Positions 6,381 to 16,115 are shown, numbered from the stretch's first letter. The stretch is DNA of 64,000 nucleotides from an uncultured Bacteroidaceae bacterium (GCA_905234605.1 CAJOIE010000003.1:1-64000), one strand, 5' to 3'. Translations and numbers: made by a program. The notes: a model not told the origin generated them from the sequence alone.

Positions 6381-9300
6381 TCAGCGTACAACCTTCTTGC
6401 CGCCTACGATGTAGAGCCCCTTGCGGGCACGGTCAACGCGCTGGCCGGCGAGATTGTAGACGGGAGCTTCGGCCGCGACGGTCTCGATGGCGTTCACACC
6501 CGTTGGAGTGCCGAAGCCGAAGCTGAGGCTCTTCACAGCACCGCCTGCATCATAGGTGAGGTATGCCTTGTAGGCTGTTGCGGTGAAGGCGGCATCCACG
6601 GAGTAGAAGGCCTGCGTGCCGCTCTGGGTCTGAAGCACATAGTTGTTGGCATCGGCAGCGATGGTGGCTGCGGTGTACACGCCAGTGAGCAGACCTGCCG
6701 TGTAGGTGTCAGCACTGGCTGTGCCCCAGCCTGTGAGGGTCTTGCTGAAGTCGTTATCCGAATCCGCGTTCTTGATGATGTATGGAGTGTTTGCGGCGGG
6801 CTCGGCCACGGGCTCCATGGTCACAGTGTTGGTGATGCCGTTGACTGCGTCGGTGCTGTAGAAGGTGATGTTGCCGAAGCCGCTGCTCACGTCGGGAGTG
6901 AAGGGGAAGATGACGGTGCCGTATTTGCCGGCCTTGGCTGCGACGGTCACACTGGCCTGCACTGCCTCGGCGATGCTCCAGTTGCTGTTGGCACTCGACG
7001 TGTAGAGGTCACCATTATTCTCCGCACCGAGCTTCTTGTTGGCGGCAGAGGTGTTGAGGAGGTAGAACAGCCCAGGAGTCGTGGCGTCCGGCGACACAAG
7101 GATGCCCAGCGGTGTCTTCTCGCCATCCACGTCGGTGGCAAGAAGCGTGCGGATGCCGTCGGCACCTGTACTTGCACCCCATGGCACACCGTTGCAGATG
7201 TAGCGCTTCTGACCCTCGTTGTCGGTGAAGTAGATATAATAGGTGTTAGCGTCACCTGTGCTCTCGAACTGGAAGGCCTGAGCCTTGTAGTCGGCTGCTG
7301 TCTGGAAGGGCATGCCATAGCCGCTCTGTGCACCATCATTCTTGGAGAAGGTCAGCGCGCCCTTGTTGGCAAGTGTCAGCTTGTAGTATGCACTGGTAGA
7401 GGGAGCATTGATGGCAGCATTATTGTTGTAGGCAGCAATGGCGGCAGTGAGAGCCGATGTCAGGGTCGTCACGTCGTCCACCTCTGTGTCGGCAGCAAGA
7501 GAGAAGCTCTCTGCATTGCTCTTGGCTGTGGTATATGCTGCCCACAGGCTTGCGTCGGCGGTGGCATCATACTGGAACACACCGGTGCCTGTGTTGGTGC
7601 GCTGTGTGAGCGATGCTACTGTCTTGGCATCGTTGAGAGCCACAAGAGCCTCCATGATGGCCACGTTGTCGGCATCATCGGTCTGCACTGTAGCATCGCA
7701 GAAACTCATCCATCTGTACTGCGCATCGGCGGTAGCCTCGACAGCCACCTCAACCTGAGCAGGCTCTTCGAGAGTGAACCTCACGTAGCGCCACTGCCAT
7801 CCGCGACCTGCTCCGCTATTGGCATAAGTGTGCCCCTCGCCGGTAGTGAAGTCGGTTGCTCCGCTTGTGTTGATACCCAGACCCGTGTCGCCCTTCGGGA
7901 AGTCGTTCACGGAGCCGAGCAGCTCGGGAGCCTCAGGGTCGGTCACGTCGGTCACGTTGAGTGTGAGGGTCACGTGGTCGGCAGCCGTGCGGCCTGCCAC
8001 CTTGAATATATAGTTGCCAGCAGGCAGCGAGAGTGTCTGGTCGTAGGTCACCGTCCAGGAAGGCAAAGTGTAGGCACCACCGCTCTGCTCCAGATACTGC
8101 CTTGAGCCATCATCGCTCCAGTGCTGGCTCGACATAACACCAGCGTTAGAACTCTGGTTCCATGTGCCGAGATCTACGGCATTGTTGAAGTTGGTGTTCA
8201 CGTAGTCGTACTCATCCACCATCAAGTTCTGCGTGGCTGTGAGGGCTGTGGCAGCCGTAGTCGAGGCCGCTGCAGCATACTTGTCGGCGTCAGCATCGGC
8301 AATGCCGAGAGCTTTTGCCTTTGCAATCTCACGTGCCAGTGCCTCGTAGTAGGGGGCAGCTGCCGTGAAAGTTGCTGTGGCGGTGGTCAGGGCGTCTGTC
8401 TTCGCAATGTAGTCGGCCTTGCTTGTGCCTGTAGGCACATTGGCGATAGCGGCATTGAGAGCAGCATATTCCGAGCCTACTGTCACCGTGGAATAAGTCG
8501 TCTTGGCACTGTTGGCAGCTGTGACAGCTTCTGACCAGCGAGTAGCATAAGCCGAGTAGTCGATGGCTGAGCCGTAGAACTTCAGTGTGAAGTTGCGGAA
8601 GATGGTCCACTTGTCGGTCTGCGTGTCTGTATTCTCTATGCCAATCTCCAGGTTTGTGCTGGCATCCTCAAGGGCAAACTTCAGAGCCACACGTCCGTTG
8701 CCTGCATCGAAGTAGTCTTTGGCCATCGACATGGTGTTGACGATGTCTGCACCTACGCCAGGAATGAGTATACGGTCATCGCCGGCATAGAAGTAGGTGG
8801 TGTGGTCGCCTGCGCGGTGGAAGCCCGTCACGCCGAACTCCCATGTGCCGCGCGGCAGGGTCAGGGTCTGGTAGAACTTGAAGTTCTGCTGGTAGAACTC
8901 GGTCTCGCCGTAGTTGACGACAGCCCAGCTATAGCTAGTGTTGGGAGTGCCCTCGGCTGTCCATCCAGTGGTATTCTCGCTCACAGTCGGGTTCACGACG
9001 AGGAAGTTGGTGAGGTCGAAGTAGGCGTTGGTGTCGAAGGTGACAGCCGTGGCGAAGTCGAGCACGTGGCTCTTGATGTCGGCAACGGCTGTGTTGAGTG
9101 CCGAGAGCGTAGTTGCAGCATCGGCAGCGTCAATATAGCCCTGGAAGGCAGCCAGCTCGGTGGTGCCTACTGTGTAGTCGGTCTGCGCCACGAGAGCCTT
9201 AGTCTCAAGGACAAGCGTGTAGGCTGCCTGAATGTCGGAGGTGGCATACGTGGAGACAGCTGTGTTGATAGCGTCGATGGCTGCGGTGTACTCATCTGCC

Positions 9301-10511
9301 GTGGACCATGTTGTATTCTGTTCATCCACCACATCGTCAATAGCTGCGTATGCTGCTGTAGGAATAATGCCTTCGTATGTTGCTGCGTTTGCAACAGCAT
9401 CGTCAAGCATTGCCTGATACATGGCCAAGCTGTAAATCTGAGTCAGCGTGAATTGCCCGAAGGGGTTCCAGATATATTGCCCTGCCCATCCATCAGCTAC
9501 CACACCAAGTTCAATCGTACCATTAGTCACGTAAGTGTAGAACGTATGGCCATAACCGTTGGCTGTTGTGATGCCAGAACGACCATTTGCCTTAGCAGGA
9601 ACATCTATCCAGTGCAGGAATTCCTTCTTGTCGTTGTTGGCATAAACAAACGCAGGGCTACTGGTTTTCTCTGAAACCAAGTTGTTAGCTTCAGCAGAGT
9701 TGGCGGGACGATATGTTCCCACGAAGGTAATCCTATAGAGGCCATTGGGAAGTCCGCTTACCGTCTGCTTGGCATAACCGCAACCATCCCAGTATTCAGC
9801 ACAGCCGCTGCCAACGCCCCAACCTTCCGTTTGACTACTGTTACCTTTTCCTCGATTGCCAAGCATCCCGTGTGACCACCCTTCATCATTGGTGCCAATT
9901 GTGGGGTTAGTAATCTTCGAAGTCTGGTCCACAGAAACGTAGTCCACACCTGCAATCTCGCTTTCCAACGCAGACACAGAGGATATGCCAGTGAGCCCCA
10001 TGGATGTGGCCATCGCAGCTGCACGGCCGTCATAGTAGGCCTGCAGGGCAGCGTCATACTGCGTCTTGGTGAGGAAGTTCCACACGGTAGCCGCCGAGGC
10101 GTCGGTCGTTGTGCCGATTGGTTTCTCCTTGTAGGCATTCTCCGAGCCGTTGTTCACGAGATAGTTGCCGTTCAGGCTGACCGTGTAGCCACCCGTGACT
10201 GCGGTGATGGTGTAGTCAGCCAAAACCTGATCTACATACTGTGCTGCGCCAAGTCCCACATTGACATTCTTGACGGTGTTCCACATCACATTCTTGAGCT
10301 GGTAGACATTCCCCGACACAAGGACTGCCTCAAAGCCGAGACCACCCACGTCCTTCATTACAGCCTTGGTCGACCAGGCGTCACCCTGACTGAGGAATTG
10401 TCCTGTACCAGTGTCCTGCAGCCAGTACACCGTTCCACTGGTCAGCTGCGCACTGGCGCCCACGCTGACCATTGCCGCTAAAGCGGCCAAGAAGAGTTTA
10501 ATCTTCTTCAT
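6381..10511 (-). CDS. large secreted multidomain protein with C-terminal sorting-like tail
   Basis: 1376 residues with signal peptide MKKIKLFLAALAAMVSVGASAQ. After it comes a beta-rich domain (about 25-90, 'YWLQDTGTGQFLSQGD'). A jelly-roll-like segment follows, then Ala/Thr-rich helical stretches resembling FIVAR-type repeats (AAIDAINTAVSTYA; ALNTAVADIKSHV). At least two further carbohydrate-binding-like modules contain QTLTLPRGTWEFGVTG and QTLSLPAGNYIFKVAG. The last 27 residues (VYNLAGQRV...GLYIVGGKKVVR) match a tail shared with four other proteins in this window. No catalytic domain is recognisable. A surface glycan-binding or adhesive role is likely but inferred. The start at 10511 follows the signal peptide; the promoter-like TACATTTG is 107 bases upstream. 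Confidence 0.8.
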   Translation of the reverse strand: MKKIKLFLAALAAMVSVGASAQLTSGTVYWLQDTGTGQFLSQGDAWSTKAVMKDVGGLGFEAVLVSGNVYQLKNVMWNTVKNVNVGLGAAQYVDQVLADYTITAVTGGYTVSLNGNYLVNNGSENAYKEKPIGTTTDASAATVWNFLTKTQYDAALQAYYDGRAAAMATSMGLTGISSVSALESEIAGVDYVSVDQTSKITNPTIGTNDEGWSHGMLGNRGKGNSSQTEGWGVGSGCAEYWDGCGYAKQTVSGLPNGLYRITFVGTYRPANSAEANNLVSEKTSSPAFVYANNDKKEFLHWIDVPAKANGRSGITTANGYGHTFYTYVTNGTIELGVVADGWAGQYIWNPFGQFTLTQIYSLAMYQAMLDDAVANAATYEGIIPTAAYAAIDDVVDEQNTTWSTADEYTAAIDAINTAVSTYATSDIQAAYTLVLETKALVAQTDYTVGTTELAAFQGYIDAADAATTLSALNTAVADIKSHVLDFATAVTFDTNAYFDLTNFLVVNPTVSENTTGWTAEGTPNTSYSWAVVNYGETEFYQQNFKFYQTLTLPRGTWEFGVTGFHRAGDHTTYFYAGDDRILIPGVGADIVNTMSMAKDYFDAGNGRVALKFALEDASTNLEIGIENTDTQTDKWTIFRNFTLKFYGSAIDYSAYATRWSEAVTAANSAKTTYSTVTVGSEYAALNAAIANVPTGTSKADYIAKTDALTTATATFTAAAPYYEALAREIAKAKALGIADADADKYAAAASTTAATALTATQNLMVDEYDYVNTNFNNAVDLGTWNQSSNAGVMSSQHWSDDGSRQYLEQSGGAYTLPSWTVTYDQTLSLPAGNYIFKVAGRTAADHVTLTLNVTDVTDPEAPELLGSVNDFPKGDTGLGINTSGATDFTTGEGHTYANSGAGRGWQWRYVRFTLEEPAQVEVAVEATADAQYRWMSFCDATVQTDDADNVAIMEALVALNDAKTVASLTQRTNTGTGVFQYDATADASLWAAYTTAKSNAESFSLAADTEVDDVTTLTSALTAAIAAYNNNAAINAPSTSAYYKLTLANKGALTFSKNDGAQSGYGMPFQTAADYKAQAFQFESTGDANTYYIYFTDNEGQKRYICNGVPWGASTGADGIRTLLATDVDGEKTPLGILVSPDATTPGLFYLLNTSAANKKLGAENNGDLYTSSANSNWSIAEAVQASVTVAAKAGKYGTVIFPFTPDVSSGFGNITFYSTDAVNGITNTVTMEPVAEPAANTPYIIKNADSDNDFSKTLTGWGTASADTYTAGLLTGVYTAATIAADANNYVLQTQSGTQAFYSVDAAFTATAYKAYLTYDAGGAVKSLSFGFGTPTGVNAIETVAAEAPVYNLAGQRVDRARKGLYIVGGKKVVR

Positions 10512-10617
10512 GTTAAGGAAATAAGTTAAGTTAATAAAGTTAGTTGTAGGTACAAAGAACGGGTGTGCGCGCCCGCACACAACAATATTCTCGCGTACAT
10601 GCGCGGGAAAGACGCCG

Positions 10618-10625
10618 CAAATGTA
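10618..10625 (-). promoter_or_regulatory. -7 element of the 1376-residue protein gene
   Basis: Minus strand TACATTTG fits TAnnTTTG. No clear -33 element. The leader would be about 100 bases and includes the G+C-rich inverted repeat GTGTGCG/CGCACAC. Confidence 0.5.
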
Positions 10626-10802
10626 GCAATAGTGCGCCTTCCACCCCCGACCATGTTAAAGCGTGTTAATCAGCTTGAAAAAGTTGCAGCAAGGGGTGGA
10701 TGAAACAGGAAATGTTGGATAGAGGAACAGCTTGAACGCGTTTTCTGCAAGAAAGAGCGTTTCAGAAACTTGCAGATATGTATGGCGTTGACGCAGTAGC
10801 CC

Positions 10803-10849
10803 ACAAAAAAACTCAGTGGACTGAGTCATTGGGGCTCAATCCACTGAGT
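10803..10849 (-). terminator. intrinsic terminator after tdh
   Basis: ACTCAGTGGA (10811-10820) pairs with TCCACTGAGT (10840-10849), extended by TGAG/CTCA (10822-10825/10835-10838). On the minus strand the stem runs into seven T. It lies about 130 bases past the tdh stop. Confidence 0.85.
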
Positions 10850-10975
10850 GGTACTCACGTCTGCCGCCGCAGGCGAGACGCCTGCGTACCATACTCTCGA
10901 CGGCATGATACCCCTTCTCCCACGGGAGATGGGGGGACAGGGTGAGTATAGAAAGAGAGGTTGGATGGCGAGGCT

Positions 10976-11932
10976 TCAGCTGGCCAGACGGGCAGTGAGC
11001 TTCTCGAGCATGTCGCGCGTCATGGCGGCGATGCCGTACTCAGGCCGCCAGCCCCACTCCTCACGTGCGCAACTGTCGTCGAGGCTGTCGGGCCAGCTCT
11101 CGGCGATGGCCTGCTTGAGAGGATCCACCCTGTACTCCATCTCGAAGGTGGGCACGCGGCGCTTAATCTGCGCATAGATATTCTCCGGCGCGAAGCTCAT
11201 GGCGGTAACATTGAAGCCGTTGCGGTGACGCAGGCGTGTGGGGTCGGCTTCCATGAGGCTGATGGCTGCGCGGAGGCCGTCTGGCATGTACATCATGTCC
11301 ATGCGTGTGCCTTCGGCAATGGGGCAGACGAAACGCTCACCGCGCACGGCGGCATAGAAGATGTCAACGGCATAGTCGGTGGTGCCGCCACCAGGAGGTG
11401 TGACATAGCTGATGAGCCCAGGGAAGCGCACTGAGCGTGTGTCCACGCCATATTTCTGATAGTAGTAGTCGGAGAGGAGCTCGGTGGTCACCTTGCTGAC
11501 GCCGTAGATGGTGCGCGGCCGCTGTATGGTGTCCTGCGGCGTGAGCTCGTGGGGTGTGTTGGGTCCGAAGCTGCCTATGCTGGAGGGAGTGAACACGGCG
11601 CACTGCCGCTCGCGTGCCACCTCGAGCACGTTCCACAGGCCGTCGATGCCAATCTTCCATGCCAGGCGCGGCTTCTGCTCTGCCACGACGCTGAGCAACG
11701 CTGCCAGGTTGTAGATGGTGTCCACGCCATGCTCTGCCACGACGGCGGCGAGCTGCTCACCGTCAGTGACATCGGCTACGGCCGAGGGACCGCCTTCGGC
11801 CAGCGCCCCCTTGGGCTCAGCACCAGGAATGTAGCCAGCCACGACGTGGCTGCCACCATATATTTCACGCAGTTTGTGGGTGAGCTCAGAGCCTATCTGA
11901 CCCGTGGAGCCGATGACAAGGATATTCTTCAT
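10976..11932 (-). CDS. tdh: L-threonine 3-dehydrogenase, epimerase (SDR) type
   Basis: 318 residues, an extended short-chain dehydrogenase. NAD-binding GSTGQIGSE lies at 8-16, with the catalytic Ser region PSSIGSFGP (116-124), Tyr143 and Lys147 (YGVSK). The segments RFPGLISY and GGGTTDYAVDIFY match the Bacteroidetes/Cupriavidus-type threonine dehydrogenase rather than a sugar epimerase. It oxidises L-threonine to 2-amino-3-ketobutyrate with NAD+. The partner enzyme, glycine C-acetyltransferase, is at 13811, on the other side of a divergent GH43 gene, which supports the call. The promoter is at 11988. Confidence 0.9.
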   Translation of the reverse strand: MKNILVIGSTGQIGSELTHKLREIYGGSHVVAGYIPGAEPKGALAEGGPSAVADVTDGEQLAAVVAEHGVDTIYNLAALLSVVAEQKPRLAWKIGIDGLWNVLEVARERQCAVFTPSSIGSFGPNTPHELTPQDTIQRPRTIYGVSKVTTELLSDYYYQKYGVDTRSVRFPGLISYVTPPGGGTTDYAVDIFYAAVRGERFVCPIAEGTRMDMMYMPDGLRAAISLMEADPTRLRHRNGFNVTAMSFAPENIYAQIKRRVPTFEMEYRVDPLKQAIAESWPDSLDDSCAREEWGWRPEYGIAAMTRDMLEKLTARLAS

Positions 11933-11987
11933 ATATCAATGTGAAAGGTGAGAGTTGAGTGGCACACATTGCGCGGCCTGCTCGCCA

Positions 11988-12017
11988 CAAAGGTAGGGTT
12001 TCGGTTGGAACAATCAA
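11988..12017 (-). promoter_or_regulatory. promoter of tdh
   Basis: Minus strand TACCTTTG (11988-11995) with TTG at 12015-12017 and a 19-base spacer, about 56 bases before the tdh ATG. It is divergent from the promoter at 12082. Confidence 0.65.
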
Positions 12018-12081
12018 CTCTAAACACTAAACATTAAGCCGCAAGTGCCCAACTTTCACCTCCCGTCTTTCAGCATTCCAC

Positions 12082-12089
12082 TATCTTTG
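12082..12089 (+). promoter_or_regulatory. -7 element of the GH43-like gene
   Basis: TATCTTTG matches TAnnTTTG and lies 37 bases before the ATG at 12127. No good -33 element is evident. Confidence 0.55.
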
Positions 12090-12126
12090 TGCACCTTTGT
12101 AGGCATAATCATGCACGCACACAGCC

Positions 12127-13719
12127 ATGCCACGCTACTTTCACTCCATTGTGCTGCTACTCGCCTGCCTCATTGCGGCTCCCACGGCAACAGCCTCCGG
12201 CACCATACGTAACGACCGTTTCTGGCTCACCGTCGAAGGCACTCCCATCTACTCGCAAGGCGGCGGCATATTCCGCTTCCACTGTCCGCAGACAGGGCGT
12301 GAGCGCTACTTCTGGTATGGCGTACGCTATGCCGAGGCCGTGCGCTATGCCGCTCAGCCCACGTCCCACCTGCAAGGCTGCACCTTCGAGGCCGTGACAT
12401 GCTACGTCTCCGACGACCTCGTGACGTGGACCACGGTGGGCGATGTGCTCACACGCGACGAGGTGGCACAGCACTGCCGCGTGGGCTGGTTAGGGCGCAT
12501 GGGGGTAGCCCGCGTGGCCGATGCCGGCTGCTACGCCTTGCTCATACAGTGCGACAATAGTGTGCTCTTTGCCACGGCCGACACGCCCACAGACCCCTTC
12601 CACTGGCATCGGCGCAAGGACATGAAGTCGCTCATCGGCACCCACAACACCGGCGACCAGACAGTGTTCACCGACCCCGACACAGGCCGCTCCTACCTCA
12701 TCTACAGCTATGGCAACGGGCGCGACAAGGGCTATGTCTCGGAGATAGGCCTGCGCGGCGACAGCATCGACCTGATGGACTGCACCGAGGTGTTCCGCGG
12801 TGCGAGCCGTGAGGGCAACTGCATGTTCAAGTACGCCGGCCGCTACTACCTCTGCGCCTCCAACATCTATGGCTGGAACGCCTCGCTCCCCTACTACCTC
12901 GTGAGCGACGACATACGCGGCCCCTACCTGCCGGCCAACGACATGCAGGTTATCGGCGGCTCGGAGGCCGACTATGCCCATGTGACACAGACAGGCTTCT
13001 TTGTCGACGTGCGCGGCACGGAGCAGGAGACCATCGTGTACTGCGGCGACCGTTGGACCGACTTTGCCAGCAACGGACTTGGCTACAACCAATGGCTGCC
13101 CATGAGCTTCGACGGTGCCAAGCCGCTGCTCCACTCGCTGTCGGAGTGGGAACTCGATGCCCGCACCGGTCGCTGGAGCGTTGGCCGCGGCAACAACTAC
13201 GTGCTCAACCCCAGCTTCGATGCAGACCGCCAGCAGCTGCCGAGCACCAACAAGCCACGCCAGGAGCACATCACTGGTTGGCAGACCACCGTGCTACGCG
13301 GCCATGCCATTGTGGCAGGCGACACCGCTTCGCCACGCCTCAACCAGCGCAACACGGCAGCCGACCGCGAGCACGTCACAGGCAAGTTTGCGCTGTGCAT
13401 CACAGATGCCGTGCCCTTTGAGCGGCACGTGAGCCAACGCGTGGCAGGCACCCCGGGCATTCCCCTGCCGCAAGCCACCTACACCCTGCGCTGCAACATA
13501 CGCACCACTGCCCAGGCACCACCATTCACTACTATATATATGTACGCGCGTACAGCAGCCGCCACACGCCGCGCAAGCCTGCGCCCCACAACGACGTGGC
13601 AGGCCTTCGAACTGCATGGCATAACGGTGGACGACGGCGAGGTGGAAGTGGGCTTCCATGCCGCAGGCCCCGCCGGAGCCGAGTGCTACATTGACGACGT
13701 GGAGCTCACACGCGACTGA
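12127..13719 (+). CDS. secreted GH43-like glycoside hydrolase with C-terminal carbohydrate-binding-type module
   Basis: 530 residues with signal peptide MPRYFHSIVLLLACLIAAPTA. The first about 330 residues look like a five-bladed propeller of the GH43 type, beginning TPIYSQGGGIFRF and RYFWYGVRYAEA. This resembles the galactan-active subfamilies, which begin 'NPIxAHGGGI'. The propeller continues with DDLVTWTTVGDVLT, GDQTVFTDPDTGRSYLIY and GNCMFKYAGRYYLCAS. Residues about 355-530 form a beta-sandwich (NNYVLNPSFDAD at its start, CYIDDVELTRD at its end), as in carbohydrate-binding modules. The substrate is likely a beta-galactan side chain, but that is inference. It is transcribed toward kbl, which starts 91 bases downstream after a tandem repeat. 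Confidence 0.8.
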   Translation: MPRYFHSIVLLLACLIAAPTATASGTIRNDRFWLTVEGTPIYSQGGGIFRFHCPQTGRERYFWYGVRYAEAVRYAAQPTSHLQGCTFEAVTCYVSDDLVTWTTVGDVLTRDEVAQHCRVGWLGRMGVARVADAGCYALLIQCDNSVLFATADTPTDPFHWHRRKDMKSLIGTHNTGDQTVFTDPDTGRSYLIYSYGNGRDKGYVSEIGLRGDSIDLMDCTEVFRGASREGNCMFKYAGRYYLCASNIYGWNASLPYYLVSDDIRGPYLPANDMQVIGGSEADYAHVTQTGFFVDVRGTEQETIVYCGDRWTDFASNGLGYNQWLPMSFDGAKPLLHSLSEWELDARTGRWSVGRGNNYVLNPSFDADRQQLPSTNKPRQEHITGWQTTVLRGHAIVAGDTASPRLNQRNTAADREHVTGKFALCITDAVPFERHVSQRVAGTPGIPLPQATYTLRCNIRTTAQAPPFTTIYMYARTAAATRRASLRPTTTWQAFELHGITVDDGEVEVGFHAAGPAGAECYIDDVELTRD

Positions 13720-13741
13720 CCACCCAAGAACAAGATAGCTT

Positions 13742-13795
13742 CTATAGTTCCTATAGTTACTATAGCCCCTATAATCCCTATTACTCCTATCCTAA
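13742..13795 (+). repeat. 9-bp tandem repeat, six CTAT-starting units
   Basis: Units of exactly nine bases: CTATAGTTC, CTATAGTTA, CTATAGCCC, CTATAATCC, CTATTACTC, CTATCCTAA. The array ends 15 bases before the kbl ATG and fills most of the gap between the GH43 stop and kbl. The first two units are nearly identical and the later ones have drifted. It is AT-rich in a GC-rich surrounding. Confidence 0.85.
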
Positions 13796-13810
13796 CAACC
13801 CACCTATCAC

Positions 13811-14998
13811 ATGTACGGTAAATTCCAACAGCACCTCGCCCAGACACTGGCAGAGATCCGCGAGGCAGGCCTCTACAAGGAAGAGCGCCTCATTGAGAGT
13901 CCACAGGCCGCAGCCATCGAAGTGGCCGGCAAGGAAGTGCTCAACTTCTGCGCCAACAACTACCTCGGACTCAGCAACAACCCACGCCTCATCGAGGGAG
14001 CCAAGCGCATGATGGACCGCCGAGGCTATGGCATGTCGAGCGTGCGCTTCATCTGTGGCACGCAGGACATTCACAAGCAGCTCGAGGATGCCATCAGCCG
14101 CTTCTTCCACACCGAGGACACCATCCTCTACGCCGCCTGCTTCGATGCCAATGGCGGTGTGTTCGAGCCCCTGCTCACCGAAGAAGATGCCATCATCAGC
14201 GATGCCCTCAACCACGCCTCCATCATCGACGGCGTGCGCCTGTGCAAGGCCAAGCGCTACCGCTATGCCAATGCCGACATGGCCGACCTCGAGCGCCAGC
14301 TGCAGGCCGCCCAGGAGCAACGTTTCCGCATCATCGTCACCGACGGCGTGTTCTCCATGGACGGCAACGTGGCTCCCATGGACAAGATATGCGACCTGGC
14401 CGAGCGCTACGATGCCCTCGTGATGGTCGACGAGAGCCACTCCGCCGGCGTAGTGGGTCCCACAGGGCGCGGCGTGAGCGAGCATTTCGGCACATACGGA
14501 CGCGTGGACATATACACAGGCACTCTGGGCAAGGCCTTCGGCGGTGCCATGGGCGGCTTCACCACAGGTCGCAAGGAGATTATCGACCTTCTGCGGCAGC
14601 GTTCACGCCCCTATCTCTTCTCCAACTCATTGGCTCCGGGCATCGTGGGTGCCGCCCTTGAGGTGTTTGCCATGCTCGAAGAGAGCAACGAGCTGCACGA
14701 CCGTCTCGTGGAGAACGTCAACTACTTCCGCGACCGCATGATGGCCTCCGGCTTCGACATCAAACCGACACAGAGTGCCATCTGCGCCGTGATGCTCTAC
14801 GACGCTCCCCTCTCGCAGCGCTTCGCAGCACGCCTACAGGAAGAAGGCATCTACGTCACCGGCTTCTACTATCCCGTGGTGCCAAAGGGTCAGGCCCGCA
14901 TCCGCGTGCAGATCTCGGCAGGCCACGAGCGTGCACATCTCGACAAGTGCATAGCAGCCTTCGAGAAGGTGGGACGCGAGCTCGGCGTGCTCAAATAG
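13811..14998 (+). CDS. kbl: glycine C-acetyltransferase (2-amino-3-ketobutyrate CoA ligase)
   Basis: 395 residues, the usual length. It is a PLP-dependent alpha-oxoamine synthase: [13 protein letters not shown] (about 129-141), the cofactor-contacting VDESHSAG (206-213) and the PLP lysine K241 in [11 protein letters not shown]. The N-terminal [10 protein letters not shown] and [14 protein letters not shown] segments are characteristic of Kbl. It cleaves 2-amino-3-ketobutyrate with CoA to glycine and acetyl-CoA, completing the threonine route started by tdh at 10976. The endo-arabinanase-like gene starts 19 bases after its stop, so read-through is likely. Confidence 0.95.
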   Translation: MYGKFQQHLAQTLAEIREAGLYKEERLIESPQAAAIEVAGKEVLNFCANNYLGLSNNPRLIEGAKRMMDRRGYGMSSVRFICGTQDIHKQLEDAISRFFHTEDTILYAACFDANGGVFEPLLTEEDAIISDALNHASIIDGVRLCKAKRYRYANADMADLERQLQAAQEQRFRIIVTDGVFSMDGNVAPMDKICDLAERYDALVMVDESHSAGVVGPTGRGVSEHFGTYGRVDIYTGTLGKAFGGAMGGFTTGRKEIIDLLRQRSRPYLFSNSLAPGIVGAALEVFAMLEESNELHDRLVENVNYFRDRMMASGFDIKPTQSAICAVMLYDAPLSQRFAARLQEEGIYVTGFYYPVVPKGQARIRVQISAGHERAHLDKCIAAFEKVGRELGVLK

Positions 14999-15017
14999 CT
15001 CACCCAGACCTAATGCC

Positions 15018-16094
15018 ATGAACGCACACCGATGCCTGACAGCCGCCCTCGTGGCGGTCATGACATGCACATCGCTGCCCTCCGTGGCGCAACCCACAGC
15101 GCCACGGAGAGGCATGCGTCGCACCACATTCACCACTACGGAGCCGATGGTGCACGACCCCGTCATGGCCTACGAGAACGGCGTGTACTATGTCTTCTCC
15201 ACCGGCATGGGCATACAGCAGATGCACTCACGCGACATGCAGGAATGGACCGTGGAGGCACATCCTGCCCTGCGTCCCATGGCCGCGTGGACACACGACA
15301 GCGTAGCCAGTTTCCGCAGCCACGTCTGGGCTCCCGACGTGCTGCGCTACCGCGGCCGCTGGTGGATGGCCTACTCATGCTCCACCTTCGGGCGCAACAC
15401 CTCGGCCATAGGCCTGGCATCGACAGCCTCGCTGGCTACTACCGACAGCGTGCCACCCACATGGCAGGATCATGGCTGCATCGTGGCCTCACGTGAGGGA
15501 CGCGACAACTGGAACGCCATAGACCCCGCCTTCATCGTCGACGACGAGGGCACGCCATGGCTCGCATGGGGCTCCTTCTGGGACGGCATACAGATAGCCC
15601 GCCTCGACACCACGCTGCACATTGCCCAAGGCGAGCAGCCGCGCACCATTGCCCGCCGCATGGCCTTGCGCGACACCACCTATGCCGCTCCCAACCCCAC
15701 GTCGCAGCATGCGGGGCGCAATGCCATCGAGGCACCCTTCATCTTTCGCCACGGTGGCTACTACTATCTTTTCGTGAGCCACGACTACTGTTGCCGCGGC
15801 ATCCGCAGCAACTACAAGGTGGTGGTGGGGCGTGCCACAAGCGTTGAAGGGCCATACCTCGACAGCCATGGCAAGCCCATGACCGAGGGGGGCGGCAAAC
15901 TCGTAGTGGAAGGCGACAGACAGACCTTCGAGGCCATTGGCCACTGTGCCGTCTACACCATGCCCGACCCAGCCACCGGCCAGCCTCACGACTACTTCGT
16001 GTGCCATGCCTACAGCATAGCACACGACGGTCAGGCCATACTATACCTGCGCCCCATGGAATGGACAGCAGAAGGATGGCCGGTGCTCAAGTGA
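15018..16094 (+). CDS. secreted GH43 endo-1,5-alpha-L-arabinanase-like enzyme
   Basis: 358 residues with signal peptide up to about residue 25 (SLPSVAQ). The GH43 catalytic triad is visible: Asp47 (VHDPVM), Asp169 (NAIDPAF) and Glu238 (NAIEAPF). SHVWAPDVLRYRGRWWMAYS and SFWDGIQIARLD are typical of arabinan endo-1,5-alpha-L-arabinosidases, as is the HDYCCRGIRSNYKVVVGRA segment. It is a single-domain enzyme of normal length. It would cut the arabinan backbone of pectin outside the cytoplasm. It lies 19 bases behind kbl and converges on asnA, with only 21 bases between the two stops. Confidence 0.9.
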   Translation: MNAHRCLTAALVAVMTCTSLPSVAQPTAPRRGMRRTTFTTTEPMVHDPVMAYENGVYYVFSTGMGIQQMHSRDMQEWTVEAHPALRPMAAWTHDSVASFRSHVWAPDVLRYRGRWWMAYSCSTFGRNTSAIGLASTASLATTDSVPPTWQDHGCIVASREGRDNWNAIDPAFIVDDEGTPWLAWGSFWDGIQIARLDTTLHIAQGEQPRTIARRMALRDTTYAAPNPTSQHAGRNAIEAPFIFRHGGYYYLFVSHDYCCRGIRSNYKVVVGRATSVEGPYLDSHGKPMTEGGGKLVVEGDRQTFEAIGHCAVYTMPDPATGQPHDYFVCHAYSIAHDGQAILYLRPMEWTAEGWPVLK

Positions 16095-16115
16095 GGGAAT
16101 GGCTCAGGCTCAGGC

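Larger units (their letters stand above)
10512..10975. other. intergenic region: promoter, inverted repeats, terminator
   Basis: Besides the promoter at 10618 and the tdh terminator at 10803-10849 it holds TCTGCAAG/CTTGCAGA (10744-10751/10769-10776) and a tight hairpin CGCAGGCG-AGA-CGCCTGCG (10868-10886) shortly after the tdh stop. No coding frame is supported. Confidence 0.6.

Noticed and set aside
6330-8105. Open frame of about 590 codons on the plus strand opposite the 1376-residue gene
   Set aside because: Its product is Gly/Val/His/Cys-rich without domain pattern, and it is antisense to a gene with signal peptide, domains and a conserved tail; GC-rich codon use opens the opposite frame.
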